A stretch of 64,000 nucleotides of DNA from Tessaracoccus palaemonis (lineage in GTDB: Bacteria > Actinomycetota > Actinomycetes > Propionibacteriales > Propionibacteriaceae): assembly GCF_019316905.1 (NCBI RefSeq), contig NZ_CP079216.1, positions 1,054,001-1,118,000 on the forward strand, read 5' to 3'. Positions 48,495-58,448 of the stretch are shown one piece after another. The notes under the pieces are model-generated. The model was not told the origin of the DNA and ran no database searches. It worked only from the letters and a program-made list of their open reading frames with translations. How positions within the stretch are numbered: position 1 is the stretch's first letter; each line of letters starts with the position of its first letter. Made by a program: the position numbers and the translations under genes.

Positions 48495-49889
48495 GTGCCT
48501 AGCACTGTTGAGAAGCTGAGCCCGACGCGGGTCAAGCTCACCGTCGAGATCCCGTTCACCGATCTCAAGCCCCACCTTGACAAGGCCTACAAGGGGATCG
48601 CCGACCAGGTCACCATCCCCGGCTTCCGCAAGGGCAAGGTCCCCGCAGCCGTCATCGATCAGCGGTTCGGCCGTGGCGCGGTGCTCCAGGAGGCCATCAA
48701 CGAGGCCATCCCGTCGGCGTACAACGCGGCCATCGAAGAGGCCGAGGTCACCCCGATGGCCCAGCCCGAGGTCGAGGTCACCAAGCTGGAGGACAACGAC
48801 CTGGTCGAGTTCACCGCCGAGGTGGACGTCCGCCCCGAGGTCACTCTCCCCGACTTCGCCGAGGTCACCACCTCCGTCGAGAACGCCGCCGATGTCGAGG
48901 AGCTCGTGGGCGAGCGCATCGAGATCCTGCGCCAGCGCTTCGCGACGACCACCGAGGTCGAGCGCGCCGCCGCCGAGGGCGACGTCGTCAACATCGACCT
49001 TGTCGCGTCGCAGGACGGCACCGAGCTTCCCGAGGCCACCGCCGAGGGCGTGAGCTTCAAGATCGGTCAGGACACCAACATGCTCGAGGGCCTCGACGAG
49101 GCCGTCACCGGGCTGAAGGCCGGCGAGACCGCCACCTTCACCTCCACCCTCATGGGTGGCCAGTTCCGCGGCCAGGAGGCCGACATCACCGTGACCGTCA
49201 AGACCGTCTCGGAGCAGGAGCTCCCGGCCGTCGACGACGAGTTCGCCCAGCTCATCTCCGAGTACGACACGGTCGAGGAGATGAAGGAGGACCTGCGCAA
49301 GGGTGCCGAGCAGCAGGTGAAGGCCGACCAGCTGGCCGACGCCCGCGACAAGGTCCTCGAGGCCGTCCTCGAGAAGATCGACTTCGAGCTGCCCGAGGGT
49401 GTCCTCACCCGCGAGCAGGAGGCCCGCCGCACCGAGGTCGAGCGCCAGCTCGCCGCCGGCGGCATGACCGTCGAGCAGTACCTCGAGAACGCCGAGGACG
49501 AGGACGCCGAGGACGAGGAGGCCTTCTGGGCCACCATCAACGAGCGCTCCGAGCAGGCCCTCAAGGCGCGGGTCGTCCTCGACGTGTTCGCCGACGAGAA
49601 CAAGATCGACGTCTCGCAGCAGGAGCTGACCGAGCTGATCTTCCGCAAGGCGCAGCAGAACAACAGCTCCCCGCAGGACGAGATCAACCACATGATGGAG
49701 CATGGCCACATGCCCGAGTGGATGCAGGAGATCCGTCGGGGCAAGGCGCTGGCCGCCATCGTCGCCGCCGCGACCATCACGGACGCCGACGGCAACGTCA
49801 TCGAGACCGAGGCACCCGAGGCCGAGGCTGTCGAGGAGGAGGCCGAGGAGGCCCCCGTCGTCGAGGTCGTCGAGTCCGAGGACAAGTGA
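48495..49889 (+). CDS. tig: Trigger factor, ribosome-associated chaperone and peptidyl-prolyl isomerase
   Basis: 464 aa. The N-terminal ribosome-binding domain contains the signature VTIPGFRKGKVPAAVIDQRFG (about residues 36-56). A central FKBP-type PPIase domain (EGDVVNIDLVASQDG ... GQDTNMLEGLDEAVTGLKAGE) and a helical C-terminal substrate-cradle follow. An acidic, low-complexity tail (EAPEAEAVEEEAEEAP...) ends the protein. The start is GTG 48495, with AGGAG (48483-48487) 7 nt upstream. Actinobacteria usually place tig just before clpP; here one permease gene intervenes. A long hairpin follows the stop. Confidence 0.96.
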   Translation: MPSTVEKLSPTRVKLTVEIPFTDLKPHLDKAYKGIADQVTIPGFRKGKVPAAVIDQRFGRGAVLQEAINEAIPSAYNAAIEEAEVTPMAQPEVEVTKLEDNDLVEFTAEVDVRPEVTLPDFAEVTTSVENAADVEELVGERIEILRQRFATTTEVERAAAEGDVVNIDLVASQDGTELPEATAEGVSFKIGQDTNMLEGLDEAVTGLKAGETATFTSTLMGGQFRGQEADITVTVKTVSEQELPAVDDEFAQLISEYDTVEEMKEDLRKGAEQQVKADQLADARDKVLEAVLEKIDFELPEGVLTREQEARRTEVERQLAAGGMTVEQYLENAEDEDAEDEEAFWATINERSEQALKARVVLDVFADENKIDVSQQELTELIFRKAQQNNSSPQDEINHMMEHGHMPEWMQEIRRGKALAAIVAAATITDADGNVIETEAPEAEAVEEEAEEAPVVEVVESEDK

Positions 49890-49912
49890 CCCAGCGGCAC
49901 TGACCAGCTGAA

Positions 49913-49949
49913 CGGATCGCCGTCGTCCCACCGGGGCGGCGGCGATCCG
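49913..49949 (+). terminator. tig terminator hairpin
   Basis: CGGATCGCCG (49913-49922) pairs with CGGCGATCCG (49940-49949). The inner bases also pair, with two G-U wobbles, giving a 17-bp stem and a 3-nt loop. CATTT follows. It is 23 nt past the tig stop. Confidence 0.7.
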
Positions 49950-50007
49950 CATTTCCTGCCCGTGGCGTCCCCATGGCTAGACTGCGAACCCGAGAGAGGG
50001 AGCCCGC

Positions 50008-51168
50008 ATGTCTGACAAGCCCACCGACGAGGCCGTCGAGGCGCCGCAGGACGTCGACCTGGACGAGGGGGACGTGGTCGACACGATCGACCACACCGAA
50101 GCGGTCGCGGTGCGTCCGTCGATCCCTGCGCTCGTGACGGCGGTCATCGTCGTCGCGGCCATCGCGTTGACGCTCGGCCTGCTGCAGGACCTGAGCAGCA
50201 TCATCGCCCCGATCTTCCTGACGCTGAACCTGCTGATCGCCGCCTTCCCCATCTACACCTGGCTCGTGGCGAAGCGCTGCCCCCGGCTCGTCGCATCCCT
50301 GGTCACGGGACTCGCGGTGTTCGTCGTGCTCATCCTCGGGCTGGCGGCCATCGTCTGGTCCGTGACGAAGATGGTCCAGACCCTGTCGGGCTACACCGAC
50401 CAGTTCGTCGCCATGTACGAGCAGTCCATCGCCTGGCTCGGGCAGTTCGGTTTCGACGAGTCGTCGCTGCTCAACTCCCTGAAGTCCATCTCGCCGTCGA
50501 GCGTCCTCGACTTCGCCGGAGGTCTGGTCTCCGGCACGTCGGCCGCCAGCGCCATGATCGTGGTGATCATCGTCATGATCGTGTTCATGGTGATGGACCT
50601 TCCGTCCGTCGGCGAGCGGCTCCGCGTGACGCAGCATCTGCACCCCCGGTTCACCAACTCGATCACCGCCTTCGTGACCGGCATCCGCCGATACTGGCTC
50701 GTGACCACGGTCTTCGGCCTGATCGTCGCTCTGCTCGACGGCGTCGTGCTCCTCATCCTCGGCGTCTCCCTGCCGCTGGTCTGGATCGTGCTGGCCTTCA
50801 TCACCAACTACATCCCGAACGTCGGCTTCGTCATCGGCCTTGTGCCTCCCGCGCTGCTCGCGCTCTTCGAGAAGGGGCCCGTCACAGCCCTGATCGTCGT
50901 CATCGCGTACTGCGTCCTGAACTTCCTCATCCAGTCGCTGATCCAGCCGAAGTTCACCGGCGACGCCGTCGGCATCACCCCGACCGTCTCCTTCATCTCG
51001 CTGCTGCTGTGGGCATGGGTCTTCGGCGCGCTGGGCGCCCTGATCGCGCTGCCGGCGACGCTGGCCGTCAAGGCGCTGCTGATCGACTCCGATCCGCGGC
51101 TGCGCTGGGTCAACGCGTTCATCAGCAACGAGCCGGAGGCCATCGCGCCGAAGCCCTCCGAGGGTTGA
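50008..51168 (+). CDS. AI-2E family permease (UPF0118)
   Basis: 386-aa membrane protein. An acidic cytoplasmic N-terminus of about 35 residues precedes eight predicted helices. The family signature is present (ITNYIPNVGFVIGLVPPALLAL; NFLIQSLIQPKFTGDAVGITP). Family members have been linked to autoinducer-2 export or Na+/H+ exchange; the substrate here is unknown. TAGACT (49978-49983) gives a short leader containing GAGAGAGGGAG before the ATG at 50008. It sits between tig and clpP1, and its last bases are 8 nt from the ClgR-like box. Confidence 0.88.
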   Translation: MSDKPTDEAVEAPQDVDLDEGDVVDTIDHTEAVAVRPSIPALVTAVIVVAAIALTLGLLQDLSSIIAPIFLTLNLLIAAFPIYTWLVAKRCPRLVASLVTGLAVFVVLILGLAAIVWSVTKMVQTLSGYTDQFVAMYEQSIAWLGQFGFDESSLLNSLKSISPSSVLDFAGGLVSGTSAASAMIVVIIVMIVFMVMDLPSVGERLRVTQHLHPRFTNSITAFVTGIRRYWLVTTVFGLIVALLDGVVLLILGVSLPLVWIVLAFITNYIPNVGFVIGLVPPALLALFEKGPVTALIVVIAYCVLNFLIQSLIQPKFTGDAVGITPTVSFISLLLWAWVFGALGALIALPATLAVKALLIDSDPRLRWVNAFISNEPEAIAPKPSEG

Positions 51169-51170
51169 CG

Positions 51171-51189
51171 GCTCACGCCTGCGGCGAAC
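51171..51189 (+). promoter_or_regulatory. ClgR-box-like site upstream of clpP1P2
   Basis: CACGCCTGCGGCGAAC (51174-51189) matches the published actinobacterial ClgR consensus (CGC-YNANR-GCG-WWS) at all but one specified position (G for the central A). It lies just upstream of the clpP1 promoter, as in Corynebacterium and Mycobacterium, where ClgR activates clp genes. Confidence 0.55.
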
Positions 51190-51203
51190 TTCGAGGCACA
51201 ACC

Positions 51204-51231
51204 TTGGGTCCCTTGCAGATGCCGGTAGGTT
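51204..51231 (+). promoter_or_regulatory. clpP1 promoter
   Basis: TTGGGT (51204-51209), a 16-bp spacer and TAGGTT (51226-51231), which ends 6 nt before the GTG start at 51238. The transcript is predicted to be leaderless. Confidence 0.55.
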
Positions 51232-51237
51232 AGGGGT

Positions 51238-51867
51238 GTGAATAAGCCCCGAATCGACGACGACATCCGCATGGCGGGGCCGGGTGCCGCGGCACTCGGC
51301 ATGGCCGACAACGTGTACTCGGCGCTCCTGGCGAACCGCATCATCTTCCTCGGCTCCGAGGTGCGCGACGAGAACGCCAACGCGATCTGCGCGCAGATGC
51401 TGCTGCTCAACGCCGAGGATCCGCACAAGGACATCTACCTCTACATCAACTCCCCGGGCGGCTCCGTCGACTCCGGCATGGCGATCTTCGACACCATGCA
51501 GTGGATCAGCAACGACGTCGCCACCGTCGCGATGGGGCTGGCGGCCTCGATGGGCCAGTTCCTGCTGTCGGCCGGCACGCCTGGCAAGCGCTTCGCGCTG
51601 CCGCACAGCCGCATCATGATGCACCAGCCCTCCGGCGGCCTCGGGGGAACGGCCTCCGACATCCGCATCCAGGCTGAGCAGTCCCTCCACATCAAGAAGA
51701 CGATGGCGGGCCTGATCGCCAAGCACACCGGCCAGACGCTCGAGCAGATCGAGGCGGACTCGGACCGCGACCGGTGGTTCACCGCAGAGCAGGCGCTCGA
51801 GTACGGGTTCATCGACCACGTCTACGAGCGCGCTTCCCAGATCAAGTCGGAGGCCCCGAACCAGTGA
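51238..51867 (+). CDS. clpP1: ATP-dependent Clp protease proteolytic subunit ClpP1
   Basis: 209-aa serine peptidase subunit of the Clp tetradecamer. The catalytic Ser104 lies in MGLAASMGQ and His129 in [10 protein letters not shown]; the aspartate follows in the C-terminal third. The SPGGSVDSG oxyanion motif is present. The start is GTG 51238, supported by TAGGTT 6 nt before it; no Shine-Dalgarno is seen. Its stop overlaps the clpP2 start. In actinobacteria ClpP1 and ClpP2 form a mixed complex that works with ClpX or ClpC1 and is generally essential. Confidence 0.95.
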   Translation: MNKPRIDDDIRMAGPGAAALGMADNVYSALLANRIIFLGSEVRDENANAICAQMLLLNAEDPHKDIYLYINSPGGSVDSGMAIFDTMQWISNDVATVAMGLAASMGQFLLSAGTPGKRFALPHSRIMMHQPSGGLGGTASDIRIQAEQSLHIKKTMAGLIAKHTGQTLEQIEADSDRDRWFTAEQALEYGFIDHVYERASQIKSEAPNQ

Positions 51868-52511
51868 TGATGACGAACTTCCACCCCCAGGGTGTTGCTC
51901 CCGCAGGAGCGGACATGAACTACTACATCCCGCAGTGGGAGGAGCGCACCAGCTACGGCATGCGTCGCGTCGACCCCTACACGAAGCTCTTCGAGGACCG
52001 GATCATCTTCCTGGGTACCCCGATCAGCGACGACGTCGCCAACGCCGTGATGGCGCAGCTGCTGTGCCTGCAGTCGATGGATCCGGAGCGCCCGATCTCC
52101 ATCTACATCAACTCTCCCGGCGGCTCCTTCACCGCGCTGACGGCCATCTACGACACGATGCGCTACATCAAGCCCGACATCCAGACCGTCTGCCTCGGCC
52201 AGGCGGCCTCGGCCGCCGCGGTCGTGCTCGCGGCCGGCACGAAGGGCAAGCGCCTCGCGCTGCCGAACTCGCGCATCCTGATCCACCAGCCCGCCACGGA
52301 GGGCGGCTACGGCCAGTCCTCCGACCTGGAGATCCAGGCCAACGAGATCCTGCGCATCCGCTCCCTCATGGAGTCGATGCTGGCCTCCGACACCGGCCAG
52401 GAGCTGGAGAAGATCAGCCGCGACATCGAGCGCGACAAGTACCTGACCGCCGCCGAGGCAGTCGAGTACGGCATCATCGACGACATCCTTCCCTCGCTGA
52501 AGGATCTCTGA
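51867..52511 (+). CDS. clpP2: ATP-dependent Clp protease proteolytic subunit ClpP2
   Basis: 214-aa second ClpP paralog. Catalytic Ser115 lies in [10 protein letters not shown] and His140 in [14 protein letters not shown]. The N-terminus is about 14 residues longer than in ClpP1 ([20 protein letters not shown]) and probably forms the axial loop or a processed propeptide. The start is ATG 51867 in a TGATG overlap with clpP1, with GGAGG 13 nt upstream; ATG 51870 is equally possible. It is co-transcribed with clpP1; clpX follows after 142 nt with its own leader. Confidence 0.95.
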   Translation: MMTNFHPQGVAPAGADMNYYIPQWEERTSYGMRRVDPYTKLFEDRIIFLGTPISDDVANAVMAQLLCLQSMDPERPISIYINSPGGSFTALTAIYDTMRYIKPDIQTVCLGQAASAAAVVLAAGTKGKRLALPNSRILIHQPATEGGYGQSSDLEIQANEILRIRSLMESMLASDTGQELEKISRDIERDKYLTAAEAVEYGIIDDILPSLKDL

Positions 52512-52606
52512 GTCACCAGTCGGAGCTGCGTCGGGTCGCCTCAGGGCGGCCGACGCGGCTTCCGTCACCAGCTTGTGTCGCCGCCTCGTCCTGGCACCCG
52601 GGCAGG

Positions 52607-52612
52607 TAGGCT
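52607..52612 (+). promoter_or_regulatory. Putative clpX -10 element
   Basis: TAGGCT lies 41 nt before the clpX GTG start, giving a leader with GGAGGAGG (52637-52644). A separate promoter would let clpX be made independently of clpP1P2. Confidence 0.4.
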
Positions 52613-52653
52613 GGCCAGGAAGCAACCCGATTCCGTGGAGGAGGTGGACCGCA

Positions 52654-53934
<1,281 letters not shown>

Positions 53935-53979
53935 CCCCCTGAGGGCGATCTGCCCCGCGAGCCTGTCGCAGGCGCGTTG

Positions 53980-53985
53980 TAGGCT
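53980..53985 (+). promoter_or_regulatory. -10 element of the tricorn gene
   Basis: TAGGCT ends 7 nt before ATG 53993, matching the leaderless pattern. Confidence 0.45.
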
Positions 53986-53992
53986 CGTCCGC

Positions 53993-56900
53993 ATGGCTTA
54001 CTCCCGCTACCCCCATCTCCACCGCGACAAGGTCGTCTTCGTTGCCGACGAGGACCTGTGGCTGGGAGACCTGGCCGGCGGACGGGCGGCGCGGATCACG
54101 ATGGGGGAGTCCACGCCGGTCAACCCGCGATTCTCCGGCGACGGGACAAGGATCGCGTTCACGGCAACCACCAACGGCGGCTGGGACTGCTATGTCGTGG
54201 ACCCCGACGGCGGCACCCGCCGCCTCACCTGGCTCAGCGCCCGCCGCATGAAGGTCTCCGGCTGGCTCGACGACGGGCACATCCTGCTCTGCTCCGACCA
54301 CGAGGGCATCCACCGCGTCGACGCCTCGCTCTACTCGCTGTCCCTCGACGGCAAGCTCCGCCGCCTGCCGTGGGGCATCGGCACCGCGGCCGCGGTCAGC
54401 CCGTCCGGCAGGGTGGCCGTCGCGTCGGCGAACTTCCGCGACCCCTCCGGCTGGAAGCGGTACCGCGGCGGCATGGCGGCGCGCCTCTACGTCTCGGCGG
54501 ACGGGAAGGGCGAGTGGCGCCGGATCCTGCCCGACGCAACCGCCGGCCTTTTCGGTCCCACCTGGATCGGCGAGCGGCTCGTCTTCACCTCCGACCTCGG
54601 CGACGCTCCCGACGTGCAGGCCCAGGTCTGGTCCGTCAACGCCCAGGGACGCGACCTCAGGCAGCACACCAGCCACACCGCCGCGACCGGCTACGTCCGC
54701 GACGCCGTCGGCGACGGGCAGGGGATCGTGTACCACGCCCGCGGACGGCTCTACCACCTGGCGAGCCTGAAGGCCGAGCCCCAGCCGCTCGAGCTGACCG
54801 TACCCGTCGGCCGCCCGGCCCCGGTGCCCGTCGCCCCCAGCGACAGGCTCGAGGCCATCGTCCCCGACCACGGTGGCGACTCCTCGCTCGTGGAGTGGCG
54901 CGGCGCCGCCTACCTCCTGACGCACCGCGGCGGCCCCGCCCGGGCGCTCGCCGACGTACCCGGCGTGCGAATCCGCGAGCCCCGCTTCCTCGGCCAGAGC
55001 GGCCGGGGCATCTGGGTCAGCGACGCAGACGGCGAGGACTGCCTCGAGGTCCGCCACGTCGACGGCAGCGAGAAGGTCCGAAGGCTGGCCAGCGGCAGGC
55101 TGGGCCGCGTGCTGGCCATGGAGCCCGCGCCCGTCGGCCCCAAGGTCGCCGTGGGCAGCCACGACGGAACCGTCTACCTCGTCGACACCGGCCGCGGCTC
55201 CGTGAAGCGGATCGGCCGCTCCACCGAGGGTGAGCCGACCGGCTTCACCTGGTCCCCGGACGCCCGCTACCTCGTCTGGCGGTCCGCCATCGGCCGCGAG
55301 GGCACGCTGGGTCGGCTCGTCGGCTACGACGTGACGGACGACAAGGCATTCACCCTGACCAGGGGCCAGTTCAACGACTTCTCGCCGACATTCAGCCACG
55401 ACGGCCGCTACCTCTGCTTCCTGTCCAGCCGGACCATCGACCCGACCTACGATGAGCTGGGCTTCGACCTGTCTTTCACACACACCATCCGGCCCTGGGT
55501 GGCCCCGCTGAGCGCCACCGAGCCCGCCCCCTTCGGGCCCGCCGCCGACGGCTGGCCCATCTCCGAGCCTCAGGAAGCAGACGAGAAGTCGGGCGACGAG
55601 AAGGGTGGCAAGGAGAACAAGGCGGACGACCAGGAGCCCGCGGTGGTCTTCGATGTGGACGGCTTCGAGGACCGGATAATCCCGCTCCCCGTGCCGTCCG
55701 GCCGGTACACGGACCTCCAGGCCACCAAGGACGCCCTCGTCTGGCAGAACCTCCGCTCCTTCGGAGAGCTGGGCGCGGTCCGCGCCGGCGTCGAGGGAGA
55801 GGTCAAGGACACCATCGAGCGGTTCTCGTTCAAGACCCGCAGGGGCGCCACGCTCGTGGACGCCTGCGACTCCGCCGCCGTCACGGGCGACGGCGAGCGT
55901 CTCGTCGTGCGCAACGGCGAAGAGGTCTGGGTACAGTCCGCGGAGCAGGCCCCGGGTGACGACGAGGATGGCCGCATCCACGTCGACCTGAGCCGCCTCC
56001 GCCGCGAACTCGACCCGCGCGCCGAGTGGCGGCAGATGTTCGAGGAGAATGCGCGCCTGATGCGCGACCACTTCTGGCGCGACGACTTCGACGGCGTCGA
56101 CTGGGCCGCGGCCGTCGACCGCTACCGCCCGCTGCTCGACGAGATCACCACGCACGACGACCTGGTGGACGTGCTGTGGGAGTGCGTCGGTGAGCTCAAC
56201 ACCTCGCACGCCTACGTCGACCCGCCCGCGCCCCAGGACCCCGCCCCGCGGGCCGCCTTCCTCGGGGCCGAGTACTCGCGCAACGCCAAGGGGGAGGTCG
56301 TGATCGAGCGGGTGCTGCCCGGCGAGACCTCCGACCCGAGCGCCCGCTCACCGCTGCGCGCCGCCGGCGTCGCCGCTCAGCCCGGAGACGTGATCATCGC
56401 CGTCGACGGCCACAGCACCGCCGACGTGCCCCACATCGGGCAGCTGCTGCTCGGCGCCGCGGACAAGGTCGTCGAACTGACCATGGCCCACGGCAGGCAG
56501 AAGCGCCGCGTCGCGGTCGTGCCCATCGCCCGCGAGGCCTCCCTGCGCTACCACGCCTGGGTCTCCGGCCGCGTCGACTATGTCACGGAACACACCGCCG
56601 GCCGACTCGGCTACATCCACGTGCCCGACATGGTTGCCAACGGCTGGGCCGAGTTCACCCGCCTGGTGGACGCGGCCATGCGCTGCGAGGGACTGATCGT
56701 CGACGTCCGCTTCAATGGCGGCGGCCACACGTCCGAGCTGGTCATCGAGCGGCTCGCCCGCCGCGCCGTCGGCTGGATGGGGGCGCGCCACCACGACGTG
56801 CCGATCACCTACCCGAGCCAGGCGCGTCGCGGGCCGGTGGTGTTCATCACCAACCCGTTCGCGGGTTCCGACGGCGACATCGTCACCGCTGCCGCGCAGA

Positions 56901-57202
56901 ACCTCGGGCTCGGGCCAGTCGTGGGGGAGCGCAGCTGGGGCGGCGTGGTCGGCATCGACGGCCGGTTCACGCTGGTCGACGGCACCGAGGTCACGCAGCC
57001 GCGCTACTGGACCTACTTCGACAGCCAGGGCTTCGGCCTGGAGAACCACGGCGTCGACCCCGACATCCCCGTCGAGGTCGGGCCCGCGGAGTGGGAGTCC
57101 GACCACGACGTGCAGCTCGACGCGGCCATCGCGGAGGCGCTGCGGCTGCTGGATGCCTCGCCCGCGGCAGCCCCGCCGTCGTTCGACGCTCCCCGTTTCT
57201 GA
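53993..57202 (+). CDS. Tricorn protease (S41 family)
   Basis: 1069-aa cytoplasmic protease that trims peptides released by Clp or proteasome. The N-terminal six- and seven-bladed beta-propellers (residues 1 to about 640) are separated by a charged insert of about 40 residues (EADEKSGDEKGGKENKADDQ). The C1 helical domain has the catalytic His739 in NTSHAYVD. A PDZ domain (LRAAGVAAQPGDVIIAVDG) and the C2 domain with nucleophile Ser959 in NPFAGSDGDI follow. Catalytic positions and length closely match Thermoplasma tricorn (His746, Ser965). Start ATG 53993, 7 nt after TAGGCT. It follows clpX, which suggests a shared peptide-degradation role. Confidence 0.93.
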   Translation: MAYSRYPHLHRDKVVFVADEDLWLGDLAGGRAARITMGESTPVNPRFSGDGTRIAFTATTNGGWDCYVVDPDGGTRRLTWLSARRMKVSGWLDDGHILLCSDHEGIHRVDASLYSLSLDGKLRRLPWGIGTAAAVSPSGRVAVASANFRDPSGWKRYRGGMAARLYVSADGKGEWRRILPDATAGLFGPTWIGERLVFTSDLGDAPDVQAQVWSVNAQGRDLRQHTSHTAATGYVRDAVGDGQGIVYHARGRLYHLASLKAEPQPLELTVPVGRPAPVPVAPSDRLEAIVPDHGGDSSLVEWRGAAYLLTHRGGPARALADVPGVRIREPRFLGQSGRGIWVSDADGEDCLEVRHVDGSEKVRRLASGRLGRVLAMEPAPVGPKVAVGSHDGTVYLVDTGRGSVKRIGRSTEGEPTGFTWSPDARYLVWRSAIGREGTLGRLVGYDVTDDKAFTLTRGQFNDFSPTFSHDGRYLCFLSSRTIDPTYDELGFDLSFTHTIRPWVAPLSATEPAPFGPAADGWPISEPQEADEKSGDEKGGKENKADDQEPAVVFDVDGFEDRIIPLPVPSGRYTDLQATKDALVWQNLRSFGELGAVRAGVEGEVKDTIERFSFKTRRGATLVDACDSAAVTGDGERLVVRNGEEVWVQSAEQAPGDDEDGRIHVDLSRLRRELDPRAEWRQMFEENARLMRDHFWRDDFDGVDWAAAVDRYRPLLDEITTHDDLVDVLWECVGELNTSHAYVDPPAPQDPAPRAAFLGAEYSRNAKGEVVIERVLPGETSDPSARSPLRAAGVAAQPGDVIIAVDGHSTADVPHIGQLLLGAADKVVELTMAHGRQKRRVAVVPIAREASLRYHAWVSGRVDYVTEHTAGRLGYIHVPDMVANGWAEFTRLVDAAMRCEGLIVDVRFNGGGHTSELVIERLARRAVGWMGARHHDVPITYPSQARRGPVVFITNPFAGSDGDIVTAAAQNLGLGPVVGERSWGGVVGIDGRFTLVDGTEVTQPRYWTYFDSQGFGLENHGVDPDIPVEVGPAEWESDHDVQLDAAIAEALRLLDASPAAAPPSFDAPRF

Positions 57203-58408
57203 TCAGCCGTGCCGCAGCCCCTTCGGCAGCCCGATCCGCCGGCTCCAGGCCAGGATCCACACGGCTCCGAAGGCGGCCAGCGCCGCGCTGGTCAGGATGC
57301 CGGCGGACAGGGATGACAGCAGGATCGCCAGGGAGAACAGCGACGGGCCGCCCAGCTTGCCGGTGTTGGTGAACAGCGCCCAGATACCGAGGAACCTCGC
57401 CCGGCCGACGGCGGGGCTCAGGTCGGCTCCGATGGTCATGTTGACGCCGGCGCCCAGCCCGTTGCCCACGGCCATCACCACGATGGCGGCGATCAGGCCC
57501 GTGAGGCTCGGGGCGAGCACCATCACCGTGAACCCGACGGCGAACGCGCCGAGGCAGGCGAGCAGCACCGCGGAGCGGCCCAGCCGGTCCTTCAGGTAGC
57601 CGCCGGGAAACATCAGGATCAGCTCCAGCGCCGCGCCCAGCGCGATCAGCAGCGAGATCGCCGACTCGTGCAGCCCGATCTGCACTCCCCACAGCTGCAC
57701 AGACACGGGCTGGATCGCGCGGGCCACCGCAAGGGTGGCGATCGACACGCCCGCCAGCATCACGGGCGTCCACGCGACCTTCAGGCGCGGACGGACCCCG
57801 TCGGCGTCGCGGGCCGGGCGGGGTCGCCGCCTGTGATCGTCGAACGTGCGCGACACGGGCAATGACAGGACGATGATCGCCGCGATGCCGCAGCAGGCGG
57901 AGAACACGAAGACCGACCACATCGGGAACACGTAGAGCAGCCCGGCGCTCGCGATCGGCCCGACGAGCGTGCCCACGCGCATGCACCCGCCGAGTGAGGT
58001 CATGGCCCTGCCCAGGTCCGCCGGCGCGACCGTCTCCGCGACGACCGCCTGGCGGGCCAGGTTCCACACGTCGGAGATGGGTGCGAGCAGCATCAGCGCG
58101 ACGGTGTAGAGCGCCAGCGAGGCCGCCGAATGCCAGGCCAAAGCGACGACGATGGCGCCGAAGACGAACACCGAGGCGATAGTCGCGGCATACATCGCGC
58201 GCGTGTCGCCCAGCCGGTCGATCATGATGCCGGCCGGGACGGCCAGACACAGCGAGACCCCGCCCATCAGGCCGACGAGGATGGCGGCGAAGGACTCGGT
58301 GGCGCCGACGCCGAGCGCGGCGAGCACGAGCACAGGGGTCAGCGCGCCCATCGCCACCGCGAACAGCAGCGACGGAACGAGCACCGGCCACAGGATCTGC
58401 CTGAACAT
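57203..58408 (-). CDS. MFS transporter
   Basis: 401-aa major facilitator with 12 predicted helices (first helix WPVLVPSLLFAVAMGALTPVLV). The loop 2-3 motif is degenerate, GIMIDRLGDTRAMY, and the loop 8-9 motif is GGYLKDRLGRSA. It is drug-efflux or sugar-exporter like; the substrate is unknown. Its TGA directly abuts the tricorn stop (57202/57203) in a tail-to-tail arrangement with no room for a terminator. The ATG at 58408 has an AGGA sequence 10 nt upstream. It lies 40 nt after valS on the same strand and may be co-transcribed with it. Confidence 0.9.
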   Translation of the reverse strand: MFRQILWPVLVPSLLFAVAMGALTPVLVLAALGVGATESFAAILVGLMGGVSLCLAVPAGIMIDRLGDTRAMYAATIASVFVFGAIVVALAWHSAASLALYTVALMLLAPISDVWNLARQAVVAETVAPADLGRAMTSLGGCMRVGTLVGPIASAGLLYVFPMWSVFVFSACCGIAAIIVLSLPVSRTFDDHRRRPRPARDADGVRPRLKVAWTPVMLAGVSIATLAVARAIQPVSVQLWGVQIGLHESAISLLIALGAALELILMFPGGYLKDRLGRSAVLLACLGAFAVGFTVMVLAPSLTGLIAAIVVMAVGNGLGAGVNMTIGADLSPAVGRARFLGIWALFTNTGKLGGPSLFSLAILLSSLSAGILTSAALAAFGAVWILAWSRRIGLPKGLRHG

Positions 58409-58448
58409 CGTCAGTGGATCCTGTGGCCGGTGCTGGTTCGAGTGGGGA

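Noticed and set aside
48393-49952. 519-aa Leu/Gly/Asp-rich minus-strand frame
   Set aside because: It is the antisense of trigger factor, with repetitive composition typical of shadows of GAG/GTC-rich genes.
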